64,000 bases of DNA from Climacteris rufus (taxonomy: Eukaryota; Chordata; Aves; Passeriformes; Climacteridae). A program made the translations under genes and the position numbers. Below are positions 48,042-61,300 of this stretch, piece by piece; positions within the stretch are counted from its first letter, which is position 1; the number at the start of each line of letters is the position of its first letter. Under the pieces are notes generated by a model, which was not told the origin of the DNA, made no database searches, and was given only the letters and a program-made list of their open reading frames with translations. Where the stretch lies: NCBI GenBank assembly GCA_013398175.1, contig VZRZ01008477.1:1048415-1112414 (forward strand), written 5' to 3'.

Positions 48042-49769
48042 CTGCCAGGAGCAAAACCAGCCACAGGGTCAGTGGGAGGAGAGCCTGTTCGATTGAGGGG
48101 CAAGGCACACAGAGCGGTCTGCACCTCCATACAACTCTCCTTCCTCACCCACTGCTCTCCTGGCTGGAGGGAGAAGCTGCAGCATGGCAAGGAAGTGCTG
48201 CACCTGCTCCCTGCCTGCACCCACCACTCTGCTGCTCATGCTCAGGGCCCCAGAGCAGCTGCCAAGGCATCAGATGGCACGTCCTCCAGGACAGTTGTCG
48301 ACCATTCCACAGTAACAAGAGCCTGAAATAGCTGCTGCCATCTTTGTGTGAATTTTACAACACAGATAAATTCCAGCTCACTGAAATATTAGATTTTGAG
48401 GCACACAAATTCTGGGAATGTTAAGCCTCAACTACAGGATTCTCATGGAAAAGAAGGTGCACAAAGACTAAATTTTTTTTTTTTTTCTGAGAGCATGCAG
48501 ACCCAGAGAAACCTCATAACAGGTATGCTAACACAAGCTTCCCAAAATGTAAATGCTTATACAAACATCTGCACTACAAATGAAGCCATAAATCTTTTCC
48601 TAAACTACCCATGTATTCTTTATATTCCTTCTGTCTACATGTTTGAATAACAAAATCAGCAATAAATTAAACACCTTTCTGGAGCAGTTAGATACTTGAT
48701 CTTGTAAAAGCAAGTACATTGAAATGGCTCATGATAAAATTACATCAGCCTGAAGCACCAAAATAAAAAGTGCAAAAGGAAAGGAACACTCAGTCACAGT
48801 ATATGAAAAGAAACCCCCTCTATAGTGTCTGGAGTACTAGGGAAATTTAACTTATACAGCTGTATACATAACCAACCTGGAAGTCTTCCTGTAGTACAGT
48901 AAGAGTGTGAGCTGCTTTGCAAAGGAAGTTTCTTACCAACCACATTTCTGACTCAGTAAACTGACCTATCCTATATCCTGAGGCTACCCCTCAAAAAGCA
49001 ATGCTGGGTCAAGCTCTTAACCACAGTTAGCCTCTACCCAGGCAGTGTTTGTAAAAACACACTTACAACAATTTGAGGTGTAAGAATCTCAGTCAGGAGG
49101 ATTCAGTTCTACAAGGGCACCAAAATACCTCCCAGTTACAGCTTTTGCTCACATCCAGCCTTGCCTGCTGCAACGTCATCCTGTTGTCAGCTCCTTCATT
49201 AATGCAAACTAGAACTCATTAGAATTTGGCATTTCTGTTTAATGGGAAAATTTTAAAACTTATTTGAAATTGTAACAACCCAGTAGGATTATTTGCATGT
49301 TAGTTGACAGCTGGTAATCTGTTCAATTGTCAGCAGCAGATTACTAGTAGGTACCCTAAGTGATAAATGTTTTAAAAAAACAATGTACACATTAATATTC
49401 TAATAAGCCATTTTTAATGAGTACGCTAAATGATAACTGATAATGGTTCTGGTAGGCATAGCCTACTTAGTTTTGTAATTGGTATACTGAATATACCAGT
49501 AACAGATAATATAAAGATGATATAAAAATAAGTTATGCTTGACGGAAGCTTTTTCTTACTACTAAGGATATCTGTTTGCATATGTTCACACAGAAACAGA
49601 AAGATTAGGTAAAGCATCTGCAACACACAGATTGATAGCCACCAACTGTACCCGTTTCCATTATCTACTGTCAGTGGCAACTGCTTCCTTAGGTCAGGAT
49701 ATTGCTATGATGCTGCTCAGGGGTAATAAAAAAAGCTTATTTAGCTTATTATCAGAAATAAAAGAAACA

Positions 49770-50238
49770 CTAGGGAAAATGTGGGTCCTCTCAGGAAGGA
49801 CAAGGGAGACCTGGCTGCACAGGACATGGAGAAGGCTGTGAGGGACTCAACGGCTTTTTTGCTTCAGCCTGGAGAAGAGAAGGCTCCAGGGAGACCACAG
49901 ACAGCTTTACCAGTACCTGAAGGGCTGCAAGAGAGCTGGAGAGGGCCTTTCCACAAGGCCATGTAGTGATAGGACAAGAAGGAATGGCCTTAAAATGAAA
50001 GAGGGTAGACTTAGATTAGATATTAGGAATAAATTATTTACTATAAAGGTGGTGAGGCACTGGAACAGGTTGTGCTGAGAGGCTGAGGATGCCACATCCA
50101 TGGAAGAGTTCAAGACTAGGCTGGATGGGACTTTGAGCAACCTGGCCTAGTGGAAGATGTCCCAGCCCAGGGCAGGGTTGTTTGAAGGAGATGATCTTTA
50201 AGGTCCCTCCCAACCCAACCACTGGATGATTCTATGAC
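49770..50238 (+). mobile_element. CR1 LINE, 3' copy with internal deletion
   Basis: On +, the first part reads like an ORF2 segment of CR1 (GPLRKDKGDLAAQDMEKA). It then jumps directly to the 3' terminal part (QPGEEKAPGRPQTALPVPEG) and the 3' UTR, ending 'cctcccaacccaaccactgg' and one ATTCTATG octamer (50229-50236). The intervening reverse-transcriptase region is missing. It is antisense to GLP1R. The clean terminus suggests it is younger than the copy in intron 10. Confidence 0.9.
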
Positions 50239-53200
50239 AATATTAAGGATCTCACACCTGATGGTGAGCAGCAAGTAGGAAAGAACAATTTTTTTTCCCC
50301 CCTCAGGATTAGTGGTCAGCAACTTGAAGTAAGCCATTCAAAACACCTATGCAAAAGTAGCTCTAGGAATCAGGAATCAGTAACTATTTTATATTTGAAG
50401 CCAATGAATGTAAAATCCAAGAGGCTTAAGTCCAGAGGTTCACAGGACTCAGAAGTTAAGTCTGACTGCCATTAGATGAGCTATAACCAACTATTACAAG
50501 ACAAAGTTATTTTGAGAATAATCTCACAAAACAAGAAATTTGACTATATTTCTTAAAAAGAAAATAGAAATAAAGAACTGCTAAAAGAGAATGAATTAAA
50601 AAAAAAAAAAGCAAATAAAAAACCCCCAAATCCAAACCCCAACATTATTTCACATCTTCTGAAACTCTTTATGAATTGCCTACCCACCCCCACCAGTATT
50701 TCTTAGTGAAAAGGTCTAACTGGAATGAATGCATAACTTCAGTGTATTTATTTTCTCTCCAAATCATCATGACACATTTTAATTTTCTTTTTATTGATAA
50801 CACTTATTTTTAAATAATAAAGAGGAAAATCTATTGTACGCTGAAGCCTGGCATGTATTAGAGAATTGAAGAGTTTACTATAAATGAAACATGGACTTTG
50901 CTATCAGACACCAAGACAAGGCAATTCATTTAGATAGGAAGAAAAAATAAAAATGCTATTACACTGGACAGGAACATTCCTACCACATCTAGGAGTCACA
51001 AACACTCAAAATGGACTGATGGCTCTTACAGCCACATGCCAGCTGCATCAGGTTGTCATAGCCTCACTGTTTGCCAAAAAAGTGGTGATCAGTGCAGGAC
51101 TCAGAGGCAACTGAAGACCAGCTGGGCTCTCTGTACCCAGGAAGAGCCTTAAGAAGTAAAAGAATAAATCAAACAAAAAATCCAAATAGATCAGACTGTG
51201 TATCAGAATGTGAGAGCATAAACACCTGGTCTATGGAATAATGTATTAGCCAAAATGCTTACGAGATAGAAGATGTTAGAACAGAAAACTTACACTTTAA
51301 GACAGCATTGAGTTTCTGGTTGATACATGGAACGATGCTCATGAAAGATTTGAGAGATTGCAAAAAGCAGGACATGGAAAGAACACAGGGCTGATGCACT
51401 GCAGGCAGCTGGTTACTCTCAGAAATATGAGAGCAAATCTCACTATTCTGGAAATGGATTATTTTCAGCAATGTGTTGAACTCCCCAGTACCCACACAGC
51501 ATCACTGTGTGGAGCTGTGAAGGGCTAAGTAATGGATAAACACCACACACACGAGATTCTTCCTGCCCTGTAGCTGAGCCCAGCCAGCACCAGCCCCATG
51601 CAGGACCTCTGAGGTAAACCCAGCCACTGTGTGATCAGTCACAGAAGTTGCCCAGAAGAGGCTGCCCAGAGCCACAGTGCCAAGAGCCCAGAGTTCACAG
51701 AGCATGACCACAGGAAGATGCACCTTTGAAATAAATCCCTCTCAAACCACATCAACCTGCGGTCAACTCCTGCTTTCTCCCTTTCCTAGGAGAAGGCAAA
51801 CAGCCTCCATCTACACATCCTCTGGGCAACAGGCTCAATCACAGGCAGCCACCTGCTACTGCTCAAACACAAGAAAGGCTATTAAGGAGTGACAGCTCAG
51901 AAGAGAGATCACCTGAACTGAATGCTCTTCCCCAGTCTTGCCTCACTGAAGTGAGGGACAGAGTAAAGCCTCTACACCAGAAACTCAGCTCTGGCATTTC
52001 TCCAAAATGACCAATAAAACCCTGGAGACTTGAGAACTTTTCATATACAAAATTGTCATCTTTGCTTAGTGAAAGCAGTTCCAACAAAGTTCAAATGAAT
52101 CCACTGCCTTTTAATCAAGAATGTTTTGATTAAAGAATTCCAAGTGTCTTATCATTCTTACTGCTCAGAGGAAAGCACGCGGTTTGCACTAGACCTACCT
52201 AAAAATGTTTCAAACCAGTTTTTTCACAAGTACATTTTATGACTTCCTTCCTCCACAGCTGATCATGACTTAAGATGGCAGAGATCTTTAACCTTCTAAT
52301 ACAGATAAAGGAATAGTATATGTACACATTTTGTCTTTGCTGAGGGCCTGATCCAAGCTCACAAGGAACCTCATTGCTTTCAATTTTCCTGTGATGCCAT
52401 TGCTGAAAAAAATGCTGTTATTAATAGATGTTGAGGCAAACTAACAATGACATGCTTGGAGGTGGCCTGTATGCCATGACAGAAAGAAGGCACCCACACA
52501 GCTTCCCCTGTAACTGCTGAGCCATTTCAGCTTCTCGCTTGCAGGTGGTTTACTCAGAGGCAATTCACATTTGTCCATGCCTGAATCTGCACAGTGACTC
52601 AGGCCCTCTTACCTTTAATGAAGTCAAAATACCAAGTATACAATGATCAGCTTCAGTTCTAAGAGATCAGAATCATGAACAATATTTTTTTTAAGGTTTG
52701 AATGGTTGTTGCCTCCTTGCCATCCTGCAATACCTGTTTCCTGTCTTGTAATGTTTTCTGTTACCATATAGTCAATGTTTCAAATCACTCTATTATATTC
52801 TAGAATTGGATAACATCTTCAAACAAACAAACAAATCCACAGCCAGTGCACAGGGAATCTGATTTTATTTAATCTGTAAGTTAAATGCACAAAATTGCAC
52901 AACCTTTGGAACAGCAGCCTAATGACAAGAGCTTATTTGAACAGTGTCAATCACACCTCATTAGAATTACATGTGAAAACATGGACTGATGCCCAAAAAT
53001 TCAGTCTCTGTAAGCTGATAAAAGACAGGAGAGTTAGCATGTAAGCTAATAACTTCTATCTACTGAACCCTTAAATCAAATAAAATCTTACAAGTTGCTA
53101 AATGCATTTACATATGGAGAGCATGGGCAAAAGGCTCACAAACTTTTCCTTATTAGCCCCCTTCTACTAGAAACAAAACCAAATTGAATGCCTTCTCTGT

Positions 53201-53689
53201 TTGAAACAGCCAACCTGATCTACATTTTACAATATCAGGGTGTCAAGGTCAGTGTGACATTACTCACCCAACTGTCCCTGAGGATAAACTGGAACATTAT
53301 TCATTGTAAAAATAAATTACAGCATGTCCTTTCCAATCAATTCTATTCAGGCAGAGAGATGAGAGAATGAGAACAAGAGACTGCAGTTTCGTCTGTCTGC
53401 TCTGTGTCAAGTATTATAGACCTCTCTGTTAATATCCATTCTCTAGTTCCAGCAGGGGAATTGTTTTGGAAAAAGTAACAATTTTCTCTATAAAGCAGGG
53501 ACTCTGCAGTATGAGAGCATCACAACAGTCTTCAGAGCAGACTGACTTGTTCCTGAAATGAGAAACCCGCCCTTTGATGGGGACAACAATTTATCACAAT
53601 TTAGGAGGTCAATATCACATCAGCAGCTCTGTTCAACTATTACTTGATATGAGTTGGGCAATGCTCTCCTGAAAGGAATCACTCTTGGC

Positions 53690-53697
53690 TATAAAAG
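53690..53697 (+). promoter_or_regulatory. TATA-box-like octamer
   Basis: TATAAAAG, preceded by ggc and followed by GC-richer sequence, resembles a core promoter TATA box on +, antisense to GLP1R. No downstream gene is recognised, and single matches of this kind are expected by chance in 64 kb. Confidence 0.15.
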
Positions 53698-54251
53698 CTG
53701 CTGCTAAGAGTCACCCAGTCCCAACGCTTGTGCTGCTTATTGCAAAGGCATCCCAAACCCAGGACTCATGCCTAGGAGCATGCAGCTGAAAACACAACAC
53801 GAGGGAGCCGCCTGATCCTGGAGCCTCCAAGGAGCTGGAGGAGCCCCAGCTTGCATCACTGTCCAAGAATCACATTTACCAAAATGCTCCCTTGTGCTGG
53901 TCTTACTGCCTTATCATCTGAAATTATATTACCTCAACAGGCAATTTAACTACAGGTGCTTTATTTGGTATTCTTTCCCATCATTCCTCTTCCCTCACAG
54001 GGTATTAGTCATCTCAACTCCTTTGCTTTAAGAATGACAAAAGAAAATAGCCTGTGCTTGCTTAGTCAGATCTTCCCTTGCACCATGTAAAGGTATTTGT
54101 TAGGTCTGTGCAAGCTCATGTCTGTCTCTCAGTAGGAGTGTGAATGCATTTACTTTTTTTTCCCCTCTTGTCACTCTTCTTCCTTGCAGTATTTTTTTTT
54201 TTTTTAATTGGAAAAGGCTGGAGGGATTCTTGGATCTTTCAAGCTAGGAGC

Positions 54252-54577
54252 TGTTGCCCTGAGTTTTGCAGTTCCTCGATGTTTTCATTCTTCTGTAACA
54301 GTTTATCACACACTCTTTGTAAACATAGCCATGTTTTTGTAACTGTATCCTATTGTTTGCATTCCTTTCTCCTGGGCGGAGAAATTTGATGGATATTTCC
54401 TTTGACCAGTGTGGTGGAGAGGTGGCTATTTCTCCCTCCAATCCACTGTGGTTTCTAGAGGATATTTAAAATAAAGTGTGGGGTCTGGGCAGGGCAGTGC
54501 TGCCCAGGTTTTGGCCCGCAGTCCGGACTCCTCTCTTCAACGTGTCTGCGTCCTTTTTTCGTGTCCTAAGTGCGACA
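54252..54577 (+). mobile_element. Solo LTR of an avian ERVK-like endogenous retrovirus
   Basis: A 326-base element beginning TGTTGCC and ending GTGCGACA, flanked by the exact 6-base duplication AGGAGC (54246-54251 and 54578-54583). Inside are a poly(A) signal AATAAA (54470-54475) and a GC-richer segment after it, the layout of U3-R-U5. A 6-bp duplication is typical of alpha- and betaretrovirus-like (ERVK class) elements. No internal retroviral genes are next to it, so it is a solo LTR left by recombination. It is antisense to GLP1R. Confidence 0.85.
54470..54475 (+). terminator. LTR poly(A) signal
   Basis: AATAAA in the right half of the solo LTR, at the position expected for the U3/R boundary. 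It could act on + strand transcripts crossing GLP1R intron 3. Confidence 0.6.
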
Positions 54578-57072
54578 AGGAGCCATGTGATGAGACACAT
54601 TCACAATAGAGATGTCTGAGTCTGTTTCCTCACCTCTTACCCAAACCGCATATGTAATTGAAAATTATTCTCTTCCTACAGTGAGAACTTGAAGTTACCA
54701 CCTGACATGACCTTATGCAGACCTAACAAATACTTTACATGGTGCAAGGGAAGCGCCACTAAACAAACGTAGGCTACACCACAGGCTGCAGAGCCCCCCC
54801 TGCATGTACTGGAAATTCTCCATACCTGAATCCTCTCCTGTGCTATCAAAAGTACAAAGTCACAGACACTGCAGATGCAGATGATGCTGTTTGGCATCAC
54901 CCAAGGGTGCATATAAATTCTTATTTAAAAACATTCCTTTTGAAATTACATTAATGTAACATAAATGATTCAAGAATTAGAAAGTGTTAAGCTAAAGCTA
55001 CTTATATGAGTTATAGTTCCACCCAGTAACACTCCTTCTTCATATACAGTCACACATTTTTTTTCCAACAGAATCCACGGCTTTATTCAGGACACAGAAC
55101 AGAGGGAGATAATTTAATGTGAAATTATTCATTCTTAGCACTGTGAGATGCCAAGTCATATTTAAGCAAACAATCAAGCCTACACCAAATACAGCTTTTC
55201 TTATTTCTATGGTCCATTCAAAGACCACCACCAATTCAGCTCCCCAATGAACACTAAGGACTATTATCTTGAATGCATAAAGAGATAACCCAAAAAATAA
55301 AGACCATATTTTAGTAACATAATAAAGTCACATTGACACAAAAAAAAAAAAAAAGTACGCAGCCATAAAATTTGTTCTGCATGGATATATTCAGTTCTCC
55401 TAGTACAAAGATCATCCTTGCCAGCTCTGCAATATCTTGCCTCACTCAACACAAACTTCCTTAGTTAATGAGGCAATGATCCTGCAGAGAAGAGCCCCCT
55501 TTACTACATCTCCCATGCAAATCCATTCTTCATAGTGAAGGAATAAGATCACAGAATATAGCTTCATAATTAAAAAATAATGGTGGTCAATAAAGGTCAT
55601 GCAAGCAAAGAAGACCACACCAAATCACAAAACATCGCTTAAGTTGCAAACTTACACATCATTTGGTATCAGTTAATATCTCAAAAATTAAAACAGCTTT
55701 CAGATAAACAATATAGTTTTTAAACACAGAGCTTTACCCTAAAAGGAGCTATACCCTCCAAGCATTTAATTTGAGAAAATTGTATTAAGAAAAGGCTGCA
55801 TTAACTATGCTAGACCACACTGACACCTAACATAACTTTTTGAAATAAATTTTAACAAAAACCATAAAAATGCACATGTGTATGTGCATATCAGGTTTCA
55901 TAAAGAGTATTTATGATCGATAAAAGATATGTGAATTAATGTAATAAAAGAAGGCAGCTGATGGAAAACATTTATGATAATGGTACAGCTTTGTCAACAT
56001 TTGGTAAGATCCCAAAAAGCACCATTAAAATTTTTATTCAGAATAAATAAAAATGAGTTTGAATCAATTTACTGCAACAACAAACGTGACTGGAAGTTTA
56101 ATACAAAATATACTTGTAAAAACGGTGCTAAGAGGTTTTGTGTTTTAAAATTATTGGATCAGTTAATGTAATTAATAGAAGCCATCCTATTAGAGGATAC
56201 TAAAATGATGCAAAAAAAAAAAAAAAAAGTTTTCTTAAAAGGCTGCAAAACACACAACTAAAGTCTTCCCAAGGCAGAGAAAGGGATCTATTTTACTATG
56301 CCCATAGTTCAAGGCCTTATAAAAGTAAGGAAAAAAATCCCAAAAACAAGGTAAAAGGAAAGGAAAAAAACTAGACAAATCATTAGCATAATGCTTCCTG
56401 AGCTAAAGCAAGGAAACAAAAAAAAAAAGAGAAAAACCAACAAATAACTAGTATGTTAAATATGCATAGTCAGGAGAGGGAGGGAAGTACACATGCAATT
56501 AAACACTGCTTGGTTGATGCAGCTTCTGAGCAAAACAAGAAGTTCCAGAACATGGAGGCTAAAACACATGACACATGCTGCAAACAAACTGCCAATCTTT
56601 GGCAACAGGGTAATTAGTGGTGTTTAGTTATCCTCAAAAACAATGGTATAAAGAACCAGTGATTAAATAATCCTAAATTTATCATCTCTCACATGACAGT
56701 TATAAACATAATCCAAAACATCCTAAACGATGGGAAGTTTTCAGCACTGATACCTGCAAAACAGATCATAAAAATTAACTCAAACTATCAAACTTCATTT
56801 AGAAGTAACCATATTTCCACAAGTATTACCCACTATCTACAGAAAGTAAAGAATGTGGATTCTTCAAAACAGAACAAATAAAATTAAGCATCTCATGCAT
56901 TTCAAAGTCTGAAGATGTACATCTTCATTGAGCAAGCTATGCACTCTGCCCTTGGTTAAAGGCTTATTTCTGAGGCCCTAAAGAAAAATGGTATAAACTG
57001 GTAAAGGACTTCCTACAGACATCCCTCTTACACTCTCTGCACTCTCTGTGTTACAGATTTAAGCTGCATCTT

Positions 57073-57803
57073 CATAGAATCATAGAATGTCAAAGGGTTA
57101 GAAGGAACCTTAGAGATCATCTAGTCCCAAACGCTCTGCCATGGGGCAGGGACAGGGCAAGGACACTTCCCACTAGGTCAGGTTGTTCAAGGCCTTACCC
57201 AACCTAGCTTTGAACACTGGGGCATCCACAACCTTCCTGGGCAATGTGTTCCATTGGCTGAACACTCTCACAGTGAAAATTTTCTTCCTAGTATCTATCC
57301 TAAATTTCCCCTCTTTCAGTTTGTACTTTTCCTTTTCCTGCCATCACTCCTTGTCCTGTCACTATAGTTCCTGAGGAAGAGTCCCTCTCCAGCTTTCCTG
57401 TAGGCCCCTTTCTGACACTGGAAGGTTCCTATGAGGTCTTCCTGCAACCTTCTCTTCTCCAGGCTGAACCACCCCAAGTTCCTCAGCCTCTCTTTTTAGG
57501 GGAGGTGCTCCAGTCCTCTGATCAACTTCATGGCCCTCTTCTGGACCTGCTCCAACAGATCCATATCCTTCCTTATGTTGGGACCCCAGAGCTGGATGCA
57601 TCACTCCAGGTGGGGTATCACAAGAGCAGAGTGGAGGGGAAGAATCAGGAATTTGGATGCCCAGGATTCCATTGGCTTTCTGAGCTGTGAGCACACAGTG
57701 CTGGCTCATGTTGAGCTTTTCATCAACCACCACCCCCAAGTCTTTCTCTGCAGGACTGCTCTCAATCACCTCGCTGCCCAACCTGTAGGTAATATTATGC
57801 AAT
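57073..57803 (-). mobile_element. CR1 LINE, long 3' fragment
   Basis: In - orientation (sense with GLP1R), the frame 57362-57802 still reads the end of CR1 ORF2: YRLGSEVIESSPAEKDLGVV, VDEKLNMSQHC, AQKANGILG. Small frame disruptions follow, then the 3' UTR. The 3' end is marked by two adjacent copies of the terminal octamer (CATAGAAT on +, 57073-57088). This is the best-preserved CR1 in the window. Confidence 0.93.
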
Positions 57804-57949
57804 AAAATCCCAAACCCAGCTAGTTCAAGTATAAGAAGAAATACAGCTCTTGCTTCTACTGCTCAGGACACTGCCCTGTGCCACATCAATACACCCCCAC
57901 ACTTTGCCAATGGATTCTCTGTTACACAAAGGAATATCGATACTGAATT

Positions 57950-58340
57950 TCAAACTGTTTCATTTCTCTGCCTTTCTCTCCCACCCTGTTCCTCTTTTCT
58001 CTGTCTCCTTTGCCCGTCTCATTTTAGCTACTGTCACACCATTCTTCTCTCCCCTGACTGCACTGCCCTCCTTGGTTCTCCTCTTCAGGTTAATTCCTTC
58101 AACCCCTCCTGTTGCTCCAATACTTAGTTCTATGCTGCTGTTCAACCTTCCCACTGTTGACTCCCTTTCCCTTTCACCCCTCACTTTCCTGTTTCTCTCT
58201 CAGCTCCTACTCTGGCTTGCCATTTTACAAAACCATTGTAATTAAAATTGCAACCTAACCCCAGCCTCTCACATCTCCTTTCTTGCCAATCTATTCCTCA
58301 GCTTTCCTCATGATATTCCAAGCTCCTCCTACTCCAGACA
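57950..58340. repeat. Pyrimidine-rich, strand-asymmetric stretch
   Basis: About 390 bases in which the + strand is predominantly C and T (for example CTGCCTTTCTCTCCCACC near 57969-57986), directly beyond the 5' edge of the CR1 copy. The 131-codon frame 57850-58245 on + is Leu/Ser/Pro-rich because of this composition and is not a convincing gene. No repeating unit is evident. Confidence 0.55.
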
Positions 58341-61300
58341 AGCAGTGAGGAGGGGTAAAATCAATGAAGAACTTCTGCTCTCTGATCTGGACCTACTGCA
58401 GCCAACAAGACCACAAGAAGTCCTGCTCAGCCTGTGCACCAAAAGTATATCTGGCCCCTATAGTCACACCTGAGGAGAAAAGAACACCGCTCCACACTGA
58501 TGTAGCCTATGGAGAATGTAGGTACAAACTTTGAGAAGTCTTGGAACACACATAAGGAATTCATCCCCACAAGCAGCAAGAGACCAATACCATAGGAACC
58601 ATACTGTTCTTTCTCATCCACATGCTGAAACACAGAATAAGATTTTGACAAAATGTTCTTGGAAAACATCAGCCTTAAAACAAAGTTTAATTTTGTTGAA
58701 TCTCATCAAGCAAAGTCCTGCTAACCTGTAAACTATTAAATACAAGCTCTTACAAACAATGGGGGAAAAAAAATCAAGTAATTTTATTATGGAAACCACC
58801 ATCTTTTCTGCCAATAGTGACTGGAGCCCACTAAAGCTGCAGGTATGTCTGGATTTACCTTTCCATTTCAAAGTCAATCTTTACATCAAACTCAGTGATT
58901 TTTACCTTTCAACCCAAAGCTGGGACCTATCCCTCATCTAAAGACTGGGATCTCTTACACCCTTCTATGGGTAATTTGCCCCAAGTTCTCTATTCCCTTT
59001 TCATTTCTCAATTTTCATTGCTTGAAAGGTATTTGGATGGACATAAAATCCCTTTGACTTAAACTTCTCTTTTCCTGCCAAGGCAAAATCCTTCCCTTGA
59101 ATATTCACTGCCAATGCTATCTCACATTTTAAAAAACTTAGAGAGGCCCACCATCATTCATCAGGCACACCAATGCAATGTTTTCCACATTTTACCCATG
59201 CTTGCATTCTGTTTAAAGAAATTGTTGGTACCCTGCCTCATTAAGCTCCAGGCAGTTTTTGCATGTGGAAGTCAGTTTTTTGCCTATGAGCACTTGATCT
59301 TTTTCTTGCCTAATTAATTTTTGCTCACTCCACTTGTCAAAAAGTAAATTAGAACCAGAAAGTCATGTGAGTCTAACCAGGCACCAACCAGCAGTATTAT
59401 TATCATCAAACAAATCATGTACCCAGGTTCTGTCATAAACATTGCCCAGAAAAAGTCTGTTCTTATTCAAAGAAAAATTAAAGTCATGTATGGGAATCCT
59501 AACAGTTAACATTTGGAGCATGTTTGGGGAGGATTAGACACTTTCAAAATTCATAGCAGGGACCTGGGTCTCTCACGGAAAATCTAGTCTATGACAGAAA
59601 ACTCTCAAGGGGAAAGCTACCAATAAAACACGTAAATGGAAAAGGATAATATGCTAAACAAATAAAACCGTGTGTATGATTAAGAAGCGTAATCACTGTA
59701 AAGATTAGCACATTTTCAAGGGAAAGTTGCATTTGTGAAATGGCATGAAAAGGAGGATATTGTATAATTAGACTACTTACATGGAGACACCTTGTAAGTC
59801 AGTCTACATTTTTTGCATGACTACTCTGTCAGGTGAAACTATTGTAAAAAGTTCAAACACAGAGCTACTAACTTCAAGAGGCAAAGACTGAGTCACCTTT
59901 ACATAAAGAATTCACTTTTGTATGTATCTGTATGTAGACTGAGTTGCATCTTTACCCAAATTTAACTGAGGATATTGGGAGAAAGAAGCAACCTTTAGGA
60001 TCACTGTCACACCAGAAGAGTAACTTATGTGATCATCATGTGAGAGGACAGGTGTAGATTGGATGTGAGAGGAGCCTTTCCTGTCATCCAAGGTGAAGTG
60101 CCAGGAATTCCTGAAAAGGGGAGGAAGAAGTGAGCCATATGGCTCTTGTAGCAAGTTGCTCTGCACCTATGCTGTTTTAAGATCAGGCACTCATATTTTA
60201 TCACATCTTTGGGACTTGAAGGGGGGCCAGGGGGATAAAGTCTTTACTAATTAGCAACATTTAAGTAAGCCAAAAGTTAATAAGCTGTTTTCAGCAAGGC
60301 ATTTTATTATGTAGCACACACAAGCACTATTGTTTATTCAGACCCTTAATTAGTTCAGTTTACTCCTTGTCCGCTACAATTAAAAACTGCAAGTTCCTAA
60401 GGGTAAATAACCTGAAGAAAGGTTTGAGGTCGCTCCATTTAAGAGTATGCTGGTACAGAAAATAAATAAAAGCAAGTAGACAATAACTTCAGTTATGCAA
60501 GTGCATAATGAGAGCATAGATGAAGTCTAAGATAACTGGTGAGCTCAAACATATCTAGCTAACTGCTAAACTGACATGGGCAAGGTACAAAGGAAGTCCA
60601 GTAGCATCCTTGCAGCTGGGTCTAATGATGTTCATTTCTCACTTAAATACAGTATTCATGGCCAGTTCACCTGAAGCAAACTTCCCAAGCACTTGGAGAA
60701 TGAGGCTCAGCTATGTCTCTTCTGAGGTGTGCCTTGACATCCTTGACAGTGCATTTCAAGGAATTACTTTAAACAAAAACATGATACAGCTATAACTAAA
60801 AATTGCTGGAAAATATGCAGTCCTGCCAATTGCTCTAACTCCCACAGACAAAGCAAGCTGATACCCTACAGCAATGTTTTCCAGCATTAATGCTATGTCC
60901 TGCAATGCAAAAACCTTAATTCTTCCTAGAAGGTCTCAGGTGACCAGATGTGTACCTGACATATGAACACCACACTCCCATCACCCGTATGTGTACTTCA
61001 GTGTCTGGCCACATGCAAAGTATCCTGTTCCAGTAACACTTTTGATGTATTTTGGTTGCAGCAGAAGAGGAGTTAGAACAGATAGCTTTTCACTGTCCCT
61101 AAAGAAAGTAACATCTCAGCCCAGCTGGAAGGTCATAAACCACTGGTCTATTTTATGTACTTCAATCTGAAGTTAACCAGCAATTTATTTAAAAATATGT
61201 TTCTTTTATTTAAGCAAAACATAAAATGGAGAATGGCATTGCCACATGGCCCAAAATAAATGCATGTTAATAATATCTATCTGTTACTGATTTAAAATAT

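Noticed and set aside
57850..58245. 131-codon + frame with hydrophobic stretches resembling a membrane protein
   Set aside because: Leu/Ser/Pro/Phe richness follows from the pyrimidine-rich DNA; no start context or homology supports a gene.
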